A DNA stretch of 64,000 nucleotides from Paguma larvata (Eukaryota; Chordata; Mammalia; Carnivora; Viverridae). The position numbers and the translations under genes were made by a program. The stretch is from the NCBI GenBank assembly GCA_030068075.1, contig CM057839.1, positions 18,393,167 to 18,457,166 on the forward strand, read 5' to 3'. Below are positions 48,206 through 58,420 of the stretch, piece by piece. Positions within the stretch are counted from its first letter, which is position 1. Each line of letters starts with the position of its first letter. The notes beneath the pieces were generated by a model, which did not search any database, was not told where the DNA came from, and saw nothing but the letters and a program-made list of their open reading frames with translations.

Positions 48206-49395
48206 CCCTTTTCTCCTTACTTGCACATAAACATCTCGTAAGACACCTAAGAAGGCACTTTCATGGCTTAAAATTAATGAGATAGTTTTAAATATAGATC
48301 CAGGATAAGCATATCACTGAGGACATTAAAAACTGGTTCGATAAACCTTTTAAAATGGCATTCGTGATTATTGTACCTTTTTACAAACATTCCTCATAAT
48401 AATGCATCGCTGGAATTTACAGATTCGTCCTCTTTTACGGAGTACAGGCATCGTCCTATAAAAGTATGTATTGCTATTATTCATTTAAATACAAACACAA
48501 AATTTTTTTCAGAAGAGTATTAAGTATTTTGGCTACTATGAAGGTTTTTTGTTTTTTTGGTTCTAGATGCAATAAAAAATAAGTAACAGTGACAATCTAC
48601 AAATTTAAACAAATAGGGTCAACATAATATTCACGGGCAGGGCAGTAATGCTGTCTCTCATGTATATAAATGGCATCATTGATCCTTCAACAGATAATAT
48701 ACTCAGAGTTGTGTTTCTAGACACAGTTTATCAACATTTACACAAAATCAAACAGTTAAATCTTTACTTTTATAACCAATAACCAGCATTTCTAATATGG
48801 ATGTATACATTCTATGTCTATAAAGCAAAGAAAGGTATGCTAAACAGAATGCTTTGTCACACTTGGGTCATGAATTAGAAGTCAATGTTCTGCAACGTGC
48901 TAACTAGCTCAGGAAACAGAGGGCCTGTATTTTATTAACATATACACACAGTCTGCTCCTTGAGTGTGAAAAAAAAAATGAGTTGCAGCCTCATAGCCTC
49001 AGATTTAAAAGAGCCCCCAAATTATTCTATTGCTCTTTCACCAGCTAGCTCACCTAAGACTACCTACACTATTGCTCTCCTGGAAACCAGCCCCATGCAC
49101 TAGAGCCCCTCCAAGCCAGGCTGAAGCTGAGATTCAGAACCACCTGGCACAAGAACTGAAGCATTACTTCTCCATTTGCAACAAGCACTGATGGATGTGG
49201 GTTCAAGACCTTGCCAGCGGTGGAGTTAGGAATGGGGAAGAAGAAATTCTCATTCATAAACATAGCTCAGACCAAAATGACTTCTCAAGGTACGATTCCT
49301 GTGGGATCGGCCCACCTCAAAATAACCTCTCCTTCCTCCGAGAACTGCTCCATCATTACCTCCACGAGGGAGCCCCCTGAGACCACGTGTGTGTC
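48206..49395. other. Unassigned stretch
   Basis: AT-rich to about 48960, balanced afterwards. No gene or named repeat recognised. Confidence 0.5.
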
Positions 49396-49770
49396 ATAGG
49401 ACACCACGTGTGATTAGAGTCCGTTGGACTAAATGTGAGTATGTGACTCGAACAGAACCAACTAGATTGTTCCATCTGAGAATGTAGAATTGGAACATAG
49501 AAAAAGTCTAGTCTGTTCGCGAACAGAGCTGGTTATATACAAATCTGGAGCGAGACAGAGCGTGTCTCACCACAGTGACAAAAGGGCAGAACATGCAGAG
49601 TAGCAAAATGAAGGAAAACTGTCAGAGTTCTCATAGTTCCTGCTTTGGTCCTCTTCTGGGGCCCAAATCTCTCCTACAATTTGGGGTTTCATGAGATACA
49701 TTTAAAGGCTTATAATAAATTATTTTTTCAAACAGACCAAATTAGTCTGTACTTCTTGCAACCACAGTGC
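49396..49770 (+). mobile_element. LTR-like remnant, sense
   Basis: 'ggactaaatgtgagtatgtg', 'ggggcccaaatctctcctac' and the end 'agtctgtacttcttgcaacc' resemble a mammalian LTR ending, with AATAAA at 49712. I am unsure of the class. Confidence 0.35.
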
Positions 49771-49845
49771 CTACACTAATACTCTAATGAAGGGGATAGC
49801 GAGAATGGATAGTTTGATCAATAAGTTAAATAGAAAGATCTCGGG

Positions 49846-50068
49846 ACGCCTGGATGGCTCAGTAGGTTAAGCGGCCGACTTCGGCTCAGGTCATGATCTC
49901 ACAGTTTGTGAGTTTGAGCCCCGCGTCGGGCTCTGTGCTGACGGCACAGAGCCTGGAGCCTGCTTCAGATTCTGTGTCTCCCTCTCTCTCTGCTCTTCCC
50001 CTGCTCATGCTCTGTCTCTATGTCTGTCAAAAATAAATAAACGATTAAAAAAAAAAAAAAAAAAAGAT
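49846..50068 (+). mobile_element. Feliform CAN-SINE, sense, young
   Basis: GACGCCTGGATGGCTCAGTA head, intact B-box, CT body, AAAATAAATAAACGATTAAA tail with a long A-run. Perfect TSD AGATCTCGGG is at 49836-49845 and 50069-50078. Confidence 0.97.
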
Positions 50069-50259
50069 AGATCTCGGGAATACTGAGTACATTACCATGG
50101 AATAGTCCCTAGTGACATAAGCCAGACTTAGACATTGTGGGTGAGCAGGCAGAGTGGATTGGATACAGAATGGTAACGGACACTCAAAACCCTCCCAACT
50201 CATTCACCAGGGCTTTTTTGTATGCCTAGAAATAAACGATGCATTACAAATAAACTCTG

Positions 50260-50480
50260 GGGAGCCTAGGTGGCTCACTTGGTTAAGCGCCCAAATCCTG
50301 ATTCCGGCTCAGGTCATGATCTTGCAGTTCATGGAGTCAAGCCCCACATTAGGCTCTGTGCTGACAGGACAGAGCCTGCTTGGGATTCTCTCTCCCATTT
50401 TCTCTGCCCCTCCCCTACTCAAGTGTGCTCACATGTGCGCGCACTCTCTCTCTCTCTCTCTCTCTCTCAAAAACAAACTT
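50260..50480 (+). mobile_element. CAN-SINE, first of three abutting copies
   Basis: GGGGAGCCTAGGTGGCTCAC head, body with GTGCGCGCACTCTCTCTC. The tail is shortened to CAAAAACAAACTTTA, with the next SINE following at once. Confidence 0.95.
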
Positions 50481-50684
50481 TAGAGGCATCTGGGTGGCTC
50501 AGTTGGTTAAGCGTCCAACTTTGGCTCAGGTCATAATTTCACAGCTCGTGAGTTTGAGCCCCGCGTCAGGCTCTGTGCTGACTACTCAGAGCCTGAGCCT
50601 GCTTCAGATTCTGTGTCTCCCTCTCTCTCTCTGCCTCTCCTGCTCATGCTCTGTCTCTCTATCTCTCTCAAAAATAAATAAACA
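50481..50684 (+). mobile_element. CAN-SINE, second of three abutting copies
   Basis: GAGGCATCTGGGTGGCTCAG head to CAAAAATAAATAAAC tail, ending exactly where the third copy begins. Confidence 0.95.
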
Positions 50685-50910
50685 GGGGCGCCTGGGTGGC
50701 TCAGTCGGTTAAGCATCTGACTTCGGCTCAGGTCATGATCTCACGGTTCGTGAGTTCAAGCCCCACGTCGGGCTCTGTGCTGACAGCTCGGAGCCTGGAG
50801 CCTGCTTTGGATTCTGTGTCTCCCGCTCTCTGCCCCTCCCCCCCCTCAAAAATAAACATTAAAAATATTAAAAAATAAAAAATAAATAAACATTAAAAAT
50901 ATTTTTAAGT
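50685..50910 (+). mobile_element. CAN-SINE, third of three abutting copies
   Basis: GGGCGCCTGGGTGGCTCAGT head with intact CpGs (CGGTTCGTGAGTTCAAGCCC), a short CT body, and a tail made of repeated AATAAACATTAAAAAT units to about 50910. The long plus-strand frames at 50154-50878 are all SINE-derived. Confidence 0.95.
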
Positions 50911-51054
50911 GAACTGTGTCACACAGATATTTATGAATAAAAATAAACAAAAATCCAACTCAAGTTGGCAAAAACTCATGAGGGATTTAATTGGGACAAA
51001 AGACTAAAACTATAAATTAAATATAATTTTAGACAACTTTAACATGGCTGCTTA

Positions 51055-51587
51055 TAGGGGCACGTGTACCCCAATGTTCATAGCAGCACTTTCGACAATA
51101 GCCAAATCATGGAAGCAGACCAAGTGCCCATCAACTGACGAATGGATAAAGAAGTTGTGGCACATATATACAATGGACTACTACATGGCAATGAGAAAAA
51201 ATGAAATCTGGTCATGTGTAGCAACATGGATGGAACTGGAGGGTATTATGTTAAGTGAAATAAGTCAGTCAGAAAAAGACAGATACCATGTTTCCACGAA
51301 TAGGTGGACTTTGTGAGACTAAGCAAAAACCAGGGGGAGGGGAAGAGGGGAAAGAAAAAAAAGACACAGAGAGGGAGGGAGATAAAACATAAGAGACTCT
51401 CAAAGACTAAGAACAATCTGAGAGTGAGGGAGGTGAGGAGGTGAGGGAGGTGAGGGAGGTGAGGGAGGGGGGAGAGGGGGTGACGGACATTAAAGAGGGC
51501 ACATGTTGGGATGAACACTGGGTGTTATATGTAAACCAATTTGAAAATAAACTATTATAATAAAAAAAAAATCAGGAAAAAAAAAAA
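51055..51587 (+). mobile_element. 5'-truncated carnivore LINE-1 3' end, sense, young
   Basis: A perfect 14 bp TSD AACATGGCTGCTTA (51041-51054 and 51588-51601) brackets a 533 bp insert. It begins with the common 'gttcatagcagcactttc' L1 3' segment, carries a short frame (IAALSTIAKSW ... MDYYMAM) ending at 51316, a G-rich stretch, 'gaacactgggtgttatatgt', 'aaccaatttgaaaataaact', and an A-rich tail. It is a classic target-primed, severely 5'-truncated insertion. The retained frame is a passenger of the 3' end, not a working enzyme. Confidence 0.95.
51417..51480 (+). repeat. (GGTGAGGGA)n-like minisatellite in the L1 3' end
   Basis: Repeats of GAGGTGAGG / GAGGGAGGTGAG units, about four or five copies, G-rich on this strand, within the L1 3' untranslated region. 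Confidence 0.85.
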
Positions 51588-51601
51588 AACATGGCTGCTT
51601 A

Positions 51602-52136
51602 AACAATTTCCCAGAAGTCATGTTCCTCTCTGTCTCTCCACTCTGTCCTCCATAGGTTTTGCTCCATCCTCAGTTTCCCCACAGGCAGCACCCCCAGAAA
51701 CTTTAGCCTCAAGTAACAAAAATGGCTGCTGTGATTCAGTCCCCACCACTCAGAAGAAGAGAAAATATAACTTCAGGTCCTTATAGAAGAATAAGCCTCT
51801 CTCAAAAGTTCAAGCAAACTTCACATTTTATTGACTCTGGCTGTGTTAGGTGTCCATATCTAAATAATCATTGTAGCCAAACATGAATTATGTTGATTAA
51901 TTTAAGGCAAACAGAAGTTCAAGACTGGGTCAACCCCAGTTTCACACGTACACACACCAAAAAGAAAAAAAAACTAGGGTACAGTTCTGGACAAAAGAGA
52001 CCAAAAACATGGCAAAAGACGACAGGAGCAATTGACTTCTCACTTCCCATGGGAGTGCCACTTCCTGCAGCACTGTTGGAAGTCCAAACCAAGTGCATAC
52101 ACAAAACACGTCGTGGGGTCTTTTGCAAATACTTAC
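51602..52136. other. Unassigned stretch beside candidate exons
   Basis: The L1 TSD ends at 51601. From about 51990 the CpG content rises (ACGACAGG, ACACGTCGTGGGG). No further splice-flanked frame in the right phase was found by eye on the minus strand. Confidence 0.4.
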
Positions 52137-52255
52137 TGGGGATGGGAAGAAACGATCGGGGCCAGAGTTCCCACATTGTCACGGAGATGCTGACTAGTAC
52201 TGAGATACGGCGTATTTGTCCACGTCATATCATGATTCCCACAAAGTGTTAAAAC
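52137..52255 (-). CDS. Candidate internal exon, product unknown
   Basis: On the minus strand a 119 bp open segment runs from 52255 to 52137. It is preceded by a usable acceptor (pyrimidine-rich CTCATCTCACATCTTCAG, AG at 52257-52256) and followed by a strong donor GTAAGTATTT (52136-52127). Read in the phase left by the segment at 52361-52513, it is open throughout (39 codons plus 2 bases) and includes GNHDMTW. CpGs are unusually well kept. I know of no family with this sequence. GNHD recalls a calcineurin-like phosphoesterase motif, but without the other motifs that is not evidence. It could equally be chance or a remnant of a lost gene. Confidence 0.28.
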
Positions 52256-52360
52256 CTGAAGATGTGAGATGAGCAGCTCATGTCATTTCATTTCCTGTCT
52301 CACACTGGGAATTCTGAAGTAGGAGGATGGTGGAAGAACGAGAGAGCGCCGGGTACTTAC

Positions 52361-52513
52361 CAGTATCTTCTTAGGATGGCAAGATAATCGAGACATGAAT
52401 GGGCTGGTTAGATTTTCCAAGTCAATAGGGAAGAGGCCAATTCTGTACAGGAGATGCTTCCTGAACTGTATACCAGCTAACACAAGACACGCAGTTACAC
52501 AGAGATCCTGCGT
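52361..52513 (-). CDS. Candidate internal exon, product unknown
   Basis: On the minus strand a 153 bp segment (51 codons, phase 0 at both ends) runs from 52513 to 52361. It lies between an acceptor (pyrimidine-rich TCCTCCTTTCTACTTGATAAACAG) and a near-perfect donor CTG|GTAAGTACC (52360-52351). The reading frame is open through both splice sites. The peptide starts TQDLCVTACLVLAGIQ, which is mildly hydrophobic, and ends with SRLSCHPKKIL. The gap to the next candidate is 105 bp, short but possible for a mammalian intron. I recognise no domain. Arguments for: two consensus sites, symmetric length, in-phase joining, CpG retention. Against: no start, no stop, no family, and a single small locus. 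Confidence 0.33.
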
Positions 52514-53183
52514 CTGTTTATCAAGTAGAAAGGAGGACACAAGAAACTGCTTAGAGAAAGCAAACTGTTTCTGTCAAGTGCCAGATAGTACATATACATA
52601 TATATGCTCAACTTTAAGGTTAGACGGTCTCTGTCGTAACTACTTGCATCTGCCCCAGAGACAACGCATGAATGAAAAGGAGTGGCCAGATTTGGCCCTA
52701 GGGCTCTAGTTTGCCCCTGAAGGCAGAGAATAAAATGTGTAGCCTACTAGAGTGGCACGTTCTGGAGCCCAAGAAAGAGCTTGCTCTTGTATTCTAAGAG
52801 AAGGACATGTAGAATAAGAAAATCTAACTGATAATAACTAAAGCCCAGCTATCACATGAAAGGACTAAAAAGCCATGATATAGGTTCTGCCAAAATTCCA
52901 AATTCTCAGTATCTCTTAATTTTAAGAGAGTTGAAAACAGACTTACTAGACCACCTCCAGTGTTCCACGGAGTGACAACCACCTGGCTGACTGGGCTCGA
53001 GGGCCGCACAGAGTGCTGACCCAATCACGGGAGCACTGAGGCCTGCCCACGCCCACTCCACCCGACGACACAACTGCGGACCCCAACTCCAGGCCACAGC
53101 TGCAGTCTGGACTAAACCTACTACCCAATGTTCCGAGATAGTACTGGACTAAAACTCCTTTGCCTCACGGCCTAGTTTTTCTT
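52514..53183. other. Unassigned; CpG-rich patch 52930-53110
   Basis: On the minus strand at about 53023-52942 a frame ends WNTGGGL just before a donor-like CTA|GTAAGTCTG (52941-52933). It finishes in phase 0, so it could precede the exon candidate at 52513. An upstream in-frame TGA and a weak acceptor make this poor evidence. The rest is unassigned. Confidence 0.3.
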
Positions 53184-53194
53184 GGTCACTTCTT

Positions 53195-53464
53195 TTTCTT
53201 TTTTTTTTTATTTTTTATTTTTTAATGTTTGTTTATTTTTAAGCGAGAGAGAGAAAGAAAGAGCAGGGGATGCATAGTGTGAGAGGAAGAGAGCGAGCAG
53301 GGGAGGCGCAGTGAGAGAGGGAGAGGGAGAATCCTAAGCAGGCTCTGTGCTGTCAGCTCAGAACCCAATGCAGGGCTCCATCCCATGAACCCTGAGATCA
53401 TGACCTGAGCCGAAATGAAGAGTCAGATGCTTCACCAACTGAGCCACCCAGGCGCGCCCTGCTC
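53195..53464 (-). mobile_element. CAN-SINE, antisense
   Basis: T-rich tail complement, (GA)n body, reverse head GAGCCACCCAGGCGCGCCC. TSD GGTCACTTCTT is at 53184-53194 and 53465-53475. Confidence 0.96.
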
Positions 53465-53475
53465 GGTCACTTCTT

Positions 53476-54355
53476 AAGCTATAATCCCCGCTGGTATTCT
53501 GTCTGGTAATTTTGCCCTCACATGAATCACCTCCTCTGACAAGCTTCACAACCCTCACCCTCTCTTCTGTACCCCTTCACTGCACCCCCCAGGTTGTCTC
53601 CTGTATCCATTCCCCTTCCCCAAGATCTCCCTGCATCCTCCTACCTCAGCCAGAATCTGGTTTTCCCCTGAGGGCACTCTCCCCTACAACCCCATCACAT
53701 CCAAGAAATTTATTGTCAGACCCTGTCAGCACAGATGGGAGTGGGGGGTACAGCTTACCTGCTCCCCAGTGGGGTATCAGTCAATTTCTCCTCTGATCCC
53801 TTCTCTAAAACGTTCTCCTCTGAGACTTTTCCTATCTGACAATTCAAGCTTCTCCCCCCATCCTCCCCTCTTATGACCCAGACCTCAGTTCACACCCTCA
53901 TCTTACATCCTCTTCAGACACCCCCGTGTTCCTGAACACCCAGGCTTCAGGGGTGACTGACTGAGGTGCTGCTTCTACAGGACTCTTTCCCCGGCCTGCA
54001 TTTCACATCCTGAGGCTGGCCCTTTCTCTCTCCCTCTCCTGCGCCAAACCGTAATAACCCAATTCCATCACCATTCCCTCCTCTTCCATTTCCCTAGCTC
54101 CCCATCACCACGTCAATACAGAGAGAGCATCTGTATCTGTGCAATGGAATGTACTAAAGACTTAGGAAGGTTTTAGTGCAGAAGTACGACGACCAAATAT
54201 ATAATATTAGACATTCTCATCCCTGTATCCCTCAGCCGCCCTGCCATGTGGGTCTGCCTACTTAGGCTTCCTTCTTTATGATCTTTCAACATACCAAAAT
54301 ATTTCATCCACCTTTATTATGCAGAGAAGTTGAGTTTTGGGTGTTTCTACATATC
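53476..54355. other. Strongly pyrimidine-rich unassigned stretch
   Basis: C+T dominates the plus strand from 53500 to 54120. No gene recognised. The 94-residue plus frame at 53512-53796 is low-complexity (S/T/P-rich) and unsupported. Confidence 0.45.
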
Positions 54356-54359
54356 TCTC

Positions 54360-54900
54360 TGACAGTTTTAAAACATGGCTCCAAAATTCTCTAACACTCT
54401 TCCCATTAAAAGGTAAGATCTATGTTCCTGCTGCTTGAATCTGGATTCTGTGATTGCTTGATCTATATATATACACACACATATAGAAGTCAATGAGTGC
54501 TGGTTTCTAGGCCCAGAACTTAAGAAACTGGCATTTTCCATGTCCTATCTCCCTAGACACTCGCTCTTCGAACCCAGTCAGCATGCTGTAAGGACCCTCA
54601 AACCACATCATTTCTAAGGATCACATGGAATGCCCATGTGTAGATATTTCCAGGCAATGCCCAGCGGAGGTCCCAACATTCAACTGGCCTAATCACCAGA
54701 CATGTGAGTGAGTCACCTGCAGATGATTCCAGTCCCCAGCCACTGAGTCACCCCCAGCTTTCTTCCAAGTGTCCACAGCTAAGGTCCCAGATAACCTGCA
54801 GAAACATGTCATTCTCTGCCTAAATCCCTGACCCACAGAATCTGTGAGCAAAATGGTTGTTTTATACCACTGACTTCTGGGACGGTTTGCAATACAAGTT
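54360..54900 (+). mobile_element. MaLR-like solo LTR, sense
   Basis: 'caaaattctctaacactctt', 'cctaatcaccagacatgtga' (abridged), 'gtgagtgagtcacctgcaga', 'ccagccactgagtcaccccc', 'aaatccctgacccacagaat', 'ctgtgagcaaaatggttgtt' are in MLT1-group LTR order. Confidence 0.72.
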
Positions 54901-54904
54901 GATG

Positions 54905-55325
54905 CATGTGATACGGAGGCTGAGCAGTCCCACCGTCTGCTGACTGCAAGTTGGACAGCTAGGAAAGCTGGTGGTAAAACTGCAGTCAGAGTCCGAAGGC
55001 CTGGGAACCAGGAGTATCAATGGTGCTAAGTACCAGCTCCAAAACTCTCGTGCAGTCAGGCAGAGAGAGAATCCAAACTCCCTCCACCTGTTTTTGTCCT
55101 CTTAGGGTCCTCAATGGGTGGAGGGATGCCCACCTACACTTGCTGGGGGCTGGGGGAGGAGGGGATAGACATCTGTTTTGCTCTGGTCTATCTATTCAGA
55201 TGCTCATCTCTTCTGGAAACATCATCACAGACACCTGCAAATGATGTTTAGTTAGCTATCTGGACATCCTGCAGTCCAGTCCAACTGATACATACAATCA
55301 ACCATCACACTTCCCCGAGGCTTTA
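54905..55325. mobile_element. Ancient mammalian repeat, LTR- or LINE-like
   Basis: 'cggaggctgagcagtcccac', 'cgtctgctgactgcaagttg', 'gtccgaaggcctgggaacca', 'tgcccacctacacttgctgg', 'cagatgctcatctcttctgg', 'catcatcacagacacctgca', 'ccagtccaactgatacatac' match a mammal-wide repeat that I have seen but cannot name. The 74-residue frame at 55020 lies in it. Confidence 0.6.
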
Positions 55326-55685
55326 GGGTCCCCACCCATTTCATGACTTCCTTTTATTCCTTTTTGTTTCACATTCTGGCTTTCTCCCAGCTACTTCTTC
55401 ATGGACAGTACTTCTCTTCAATGCAGGCAAGAGTGTCCCTGTCCTGAGCCTCTAGCTGGCTCCTCCTAATGCAGTGAGATGTCCACAGGGTCCATCCGGA
55501 TGTGCTCAAGACCAGATCATGTGCCCAGCAGATATGACATTGAAGTTCACCATTCAGACAGCACTATGTAAACTTTCAAGGCCTGGAACCTGATCTGTCT
55601 TCCCAAGGGCACGCTTGACCATCAGTGTGGCTACTCCTGGGCTTGCGATGTGGCCATGTGACTACATTCAGGCTGAAGGTATATA
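55326..55685. other. Unassigned stretch
   Basis: Balanced composition, no gene or repeat recognised. Confidence 0.5.
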
Positions 55686-55698
55686 AATACAATCACAG

Positions 55699-55923
55699 GG
55701 GGCACCTGGGTGGCTCAATCGGTTAAGCATCCAACTTCGGCTCAGGTCATGATCTCACGGTTTGTGAGTTTCAGCCCCATATTGGGCTCTGTGCTGCCAG
55801 CTCAGAGCCTGGAGCCTGCTTCACATTCTGTGTCTCCCTCTCTCTCTGCCCCTCCCCAACTCATCCTCTGTCTCCCTCTCTCTCTCTCTCTCTCTTAAAA
55901 ATAAACATTAAAAATATTTTAAG
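55699..55923 (+). mobile_element. Feliform CAN-SINE, sense
   Basis: GGGCACCTGGGTGGCTCAAT head, (CT)n and AAAATAAACATTAAAAAT tail. TSD AATACAATC(A/T)CAG is at 55686-55698 and 55924-55936. Confidence 0.96.
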
Positions 55924-56103
55924 AATACAATCTCAGAGAATCTCTTTAAAAATATTTATGCCAGACTTCTCTTGTCCCCACTGTCCTCCTCCTTTCCCAC
56001 TGAAAATTCCTAGAAGAACCTTATGAGCCACTGTCTAATATGTCGGAGACACCCTGCAGCCCTGGACTGTTCAACTACAGAAAGTTATGTAACTGATGAT
56101 GAT

Positions 56104-56140
56104 AATTAATAATAATAATAACAATAATAATAATAAAAGC
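56104..56140 (+). repeat. (AAT)n microsatellite
   Basis: AATAATAATAATAAC followed by AATAATAATAATAAA, an interrupted trinucleotide tract. Confidence 0.92.
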
Positions 56141-56332
56141 CTTTACTTTTTACAAACGTGGTGATCCATGTTGCAGCATTTTAGCCTGTTCCATAAAGAA
56201 GGTAGTCCTCTAATCCTTCACTGTTTCATATCATCTTTTGTACTGTTGCCAGGGCAAACAATCAAAGTACAATTGTCCCATCCCAGTTTAAAATTCCTCC
56301 ATATGTCCCTGCTCTTCAAAACAGTGTTTCTC

Positions 56333-56408
56333 CAAAAAAACAAAACAAAACAAAACAAAAAAAACACAAAAAACACAAAAAGCAAAACAAAAAAAATGCG
56401 GGGGGGGG
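56333..56408 (+). repeat. A-rich (CAAAA)n tract ending in G9
   Basis: CAAAA units from 56340 give way to irregular A-rich text, then TGC and nine or more G. Low-complexity, with no element body upstream that I recognise. Confidence 0.9.
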
Positions 56409-56529
56409 TGCTATAGATCTCCGCATTCAGATCACTGCTGAGAAGGACGCACATCGCTAAGGGACACTCCAAGTTCTGATCGGCACGCTACATACAATGG
56501 GAGAGCCATTGACCTTTGCTTCATCTCAC

Positions 56530-56880
56530 ACCATCAACTCCGGTCACACTAAATTACTTGGAACCCTCTGAACACATAATGCTCTTCTTCCATCATTTCC
56601 GTTCCTTTAACACCATTCCTCCCTCAGGCTACGATGCCCTTGACTCCTCTCCTTCTCTATTCTTTCTACTAAAAGCCTTCTCATCTTCTAATACTCACCT
56701 CATGTTTCCCTGAGGGCCCCTTTAGGATGAGCCAATCCCTGCTTTGACCTCTATTCAAACCTTTTCGATTCACTACTATAGGATGTGAAATATTTTACCA
56801 TAATATTCTTCCATGTCTTCTTCCTTCTAAACTGTCAACTACTTGAGGACAAGTACCTCCAGCTACTAATTAGTGTTTGT
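56530..56880 (+). mobile_element. LINE L2 3' fragment, sense
   Basis: 'tcaggctacgatgcccttga', 'tctaatactcacctcatgtt', 'tccctgagggcccctttagg', 'aaactgtcaactacttgagg', 'acaagtacctcc' follow L2 3' order. Confidence 0.72.
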
Positions 56881-56883
56881 CTA

Positions 56884-57010
56884 AGACAAACAAGAAAAGA
56901 AAGAATTAAAAAAAACAAAAACAAAAAACAAAAACAAAAACCACTGGCCATTCTGTATTAGACAAACAAGAAAAGAAAGAATGAAAAGAAAACCACCATT
57001 CTATATTAGT
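56884..57010 (+). repeat. Local tandem duplication, ~75 bp unit
   Basis: AGACAAACAAGAAAAGAAAG AAT starts at 56884 and again at 56960. Each is followed by A-rich text and CCA(C)...CATTCT(G/A)TATTAG. The first unit carries an extra run of (CAAAA)-type bases. Confidence 0.88.
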
Positions 57011-57162
57011 CTACCACTTGAAGAGTAACTAAAATTGTTTTGATGGACATAGATGCTCATATACAAGGTGATTACTGAATATAATAGAGATACGGACTTT
57101 TTCTAAAACAAACTCAAAATCAGTGAAGCACACGAAAAATGTGTCTTAAAAAGCTTTATGTG

Positions 57163-57370
57163 GGTCGCCTGGGTGGCTCGGTTGGTTAAGCGGCCGACTT
57201 CGGCTCAGGTCATGATCTCACAGTCTGTGAGTTCGAGACCCACGTCAGGCTCTTTGCTGGCGGCTCAGAGCCTGGAGCCTGCTTCAGATTCTGTATCTCC
57301 CTCTCTCTCTACCCTTCCCCTGCTCATACTCTGTCTCTATGTCTCTCAAAAATAAATAAACATTAAAAAT
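57163..57370 (+). mobile_element. Feliform CAN-SINE, sense, young
   Basis: GGTCGCCTGGGTGGCTCGGT head, CT body, AAAATAAATAAACATTAAAA tail. A perfect 15 bp TSD AAAAAGCTTTATGTG is at 57148-57162 and 57371-57385. Confidence 0.98.
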
Positions 57371-57385
57371 AAAAAGCTTTATGTG

Positions 57386-58407
57386 CAAATAAGCATTTGT
57401 TTCTTCAGAACTACTTAAAATTTAGTATTAACCAAAAAAAAGCTTCTGAATTTTTTGAATATAGAGAGAATAAAAGTGAAGAACAGGAAGTTCTTCCTAG
57501 TGATTAAATAATGTAGCAGATAAACATACTGATTTCATCCAGGAAATGGTAAGTTATGGAGTAGCGAATGATATTTAAAGTCGTACTAACCCAAATATTG
57601 AAATCCAGAGAAAGAAAATAGACAAATGATATTTTGAAAATTGGTTACATTTCTCAGAGAAAAGTATTATTGTATCCAGATACATTAAAATTAATCAAAT
57701 AATGGATTAAAAATCCTAGCAAGTACCTAGCGTACAGCAGGCTATAAATGAATGACATTTGCTTTTCGCTTCTCCCATAGCCATGATAATGGAACGTCCC
57801 ATTCAAATAAAAAAAATAAACATTTCATTTTAAATTTGGCAATCTACTTAGACGCCTGCTCTTGATTCAACTGAGATGCCCTATTTCTAGCCACAGTGTC
57901 CGTCTTGCTCCAGATTCTAGTATCAACTGAATCATAGTCAAGGGTTCAATTAAATCCCTAAAATTCATTCTGCATCAGTTCAACACTTTTGGTATCTTTC
58001 CTTGTCCTGATTTACTCTCATACTTAAATTCCAGTGACTAAAGCATGTTCCTGGTGTTTATTCCATTTCCAACAAATTTCTTCTCCCCAGTGCTTTCCAG
58101 ACTGCAGCTCCCACAATAATTCTGGCATCTCCTAAACCTTGGGGTGTCAGTCATGACCGGCAGGGGTAACTAAAGACCTGGTCCATGTCTCTAGAAAAAC
58201 GATATTCTGCTAGTCTTCGCCCACAGTGCTTCATGATCTATTCCTGCCATCAACCCCACTGAAAGAAGTCCTTCTTGTCCCAAGAAGCTCTTACTATAAT
58301 TACATAACTGACAGTGGTATTTTCTTATGGGTCATGCTCCATAAACTCATAAATTCCAGGTTTGTTTACATAAGGACCCTAGACTGACTTGCTATATCTT
58401 GTTAAAT
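57386..58407. other. Unassigned stretch
   Basis: AT-rich to 57830, balanced afterwards. No gene or named repeat. Confidence 0.5.
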
Positions 58408-58420
58408 TCATTCCATAGGT

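Noticed and set aside
50154..50878. Overlapping plus-strand frames of 60-110 residues, serine/leucine-rich
   Set aside because: They are translations of consecutive SINEs (the recurring LVKRPTLAQVMIS-type phrase is the SINE head).
52137..52255. GNHD in the candidate exon as proof of a metallophosphoesterase
   Set aside because: A single four-residue match without the other metal-binding motifs is not evidence of that fold.
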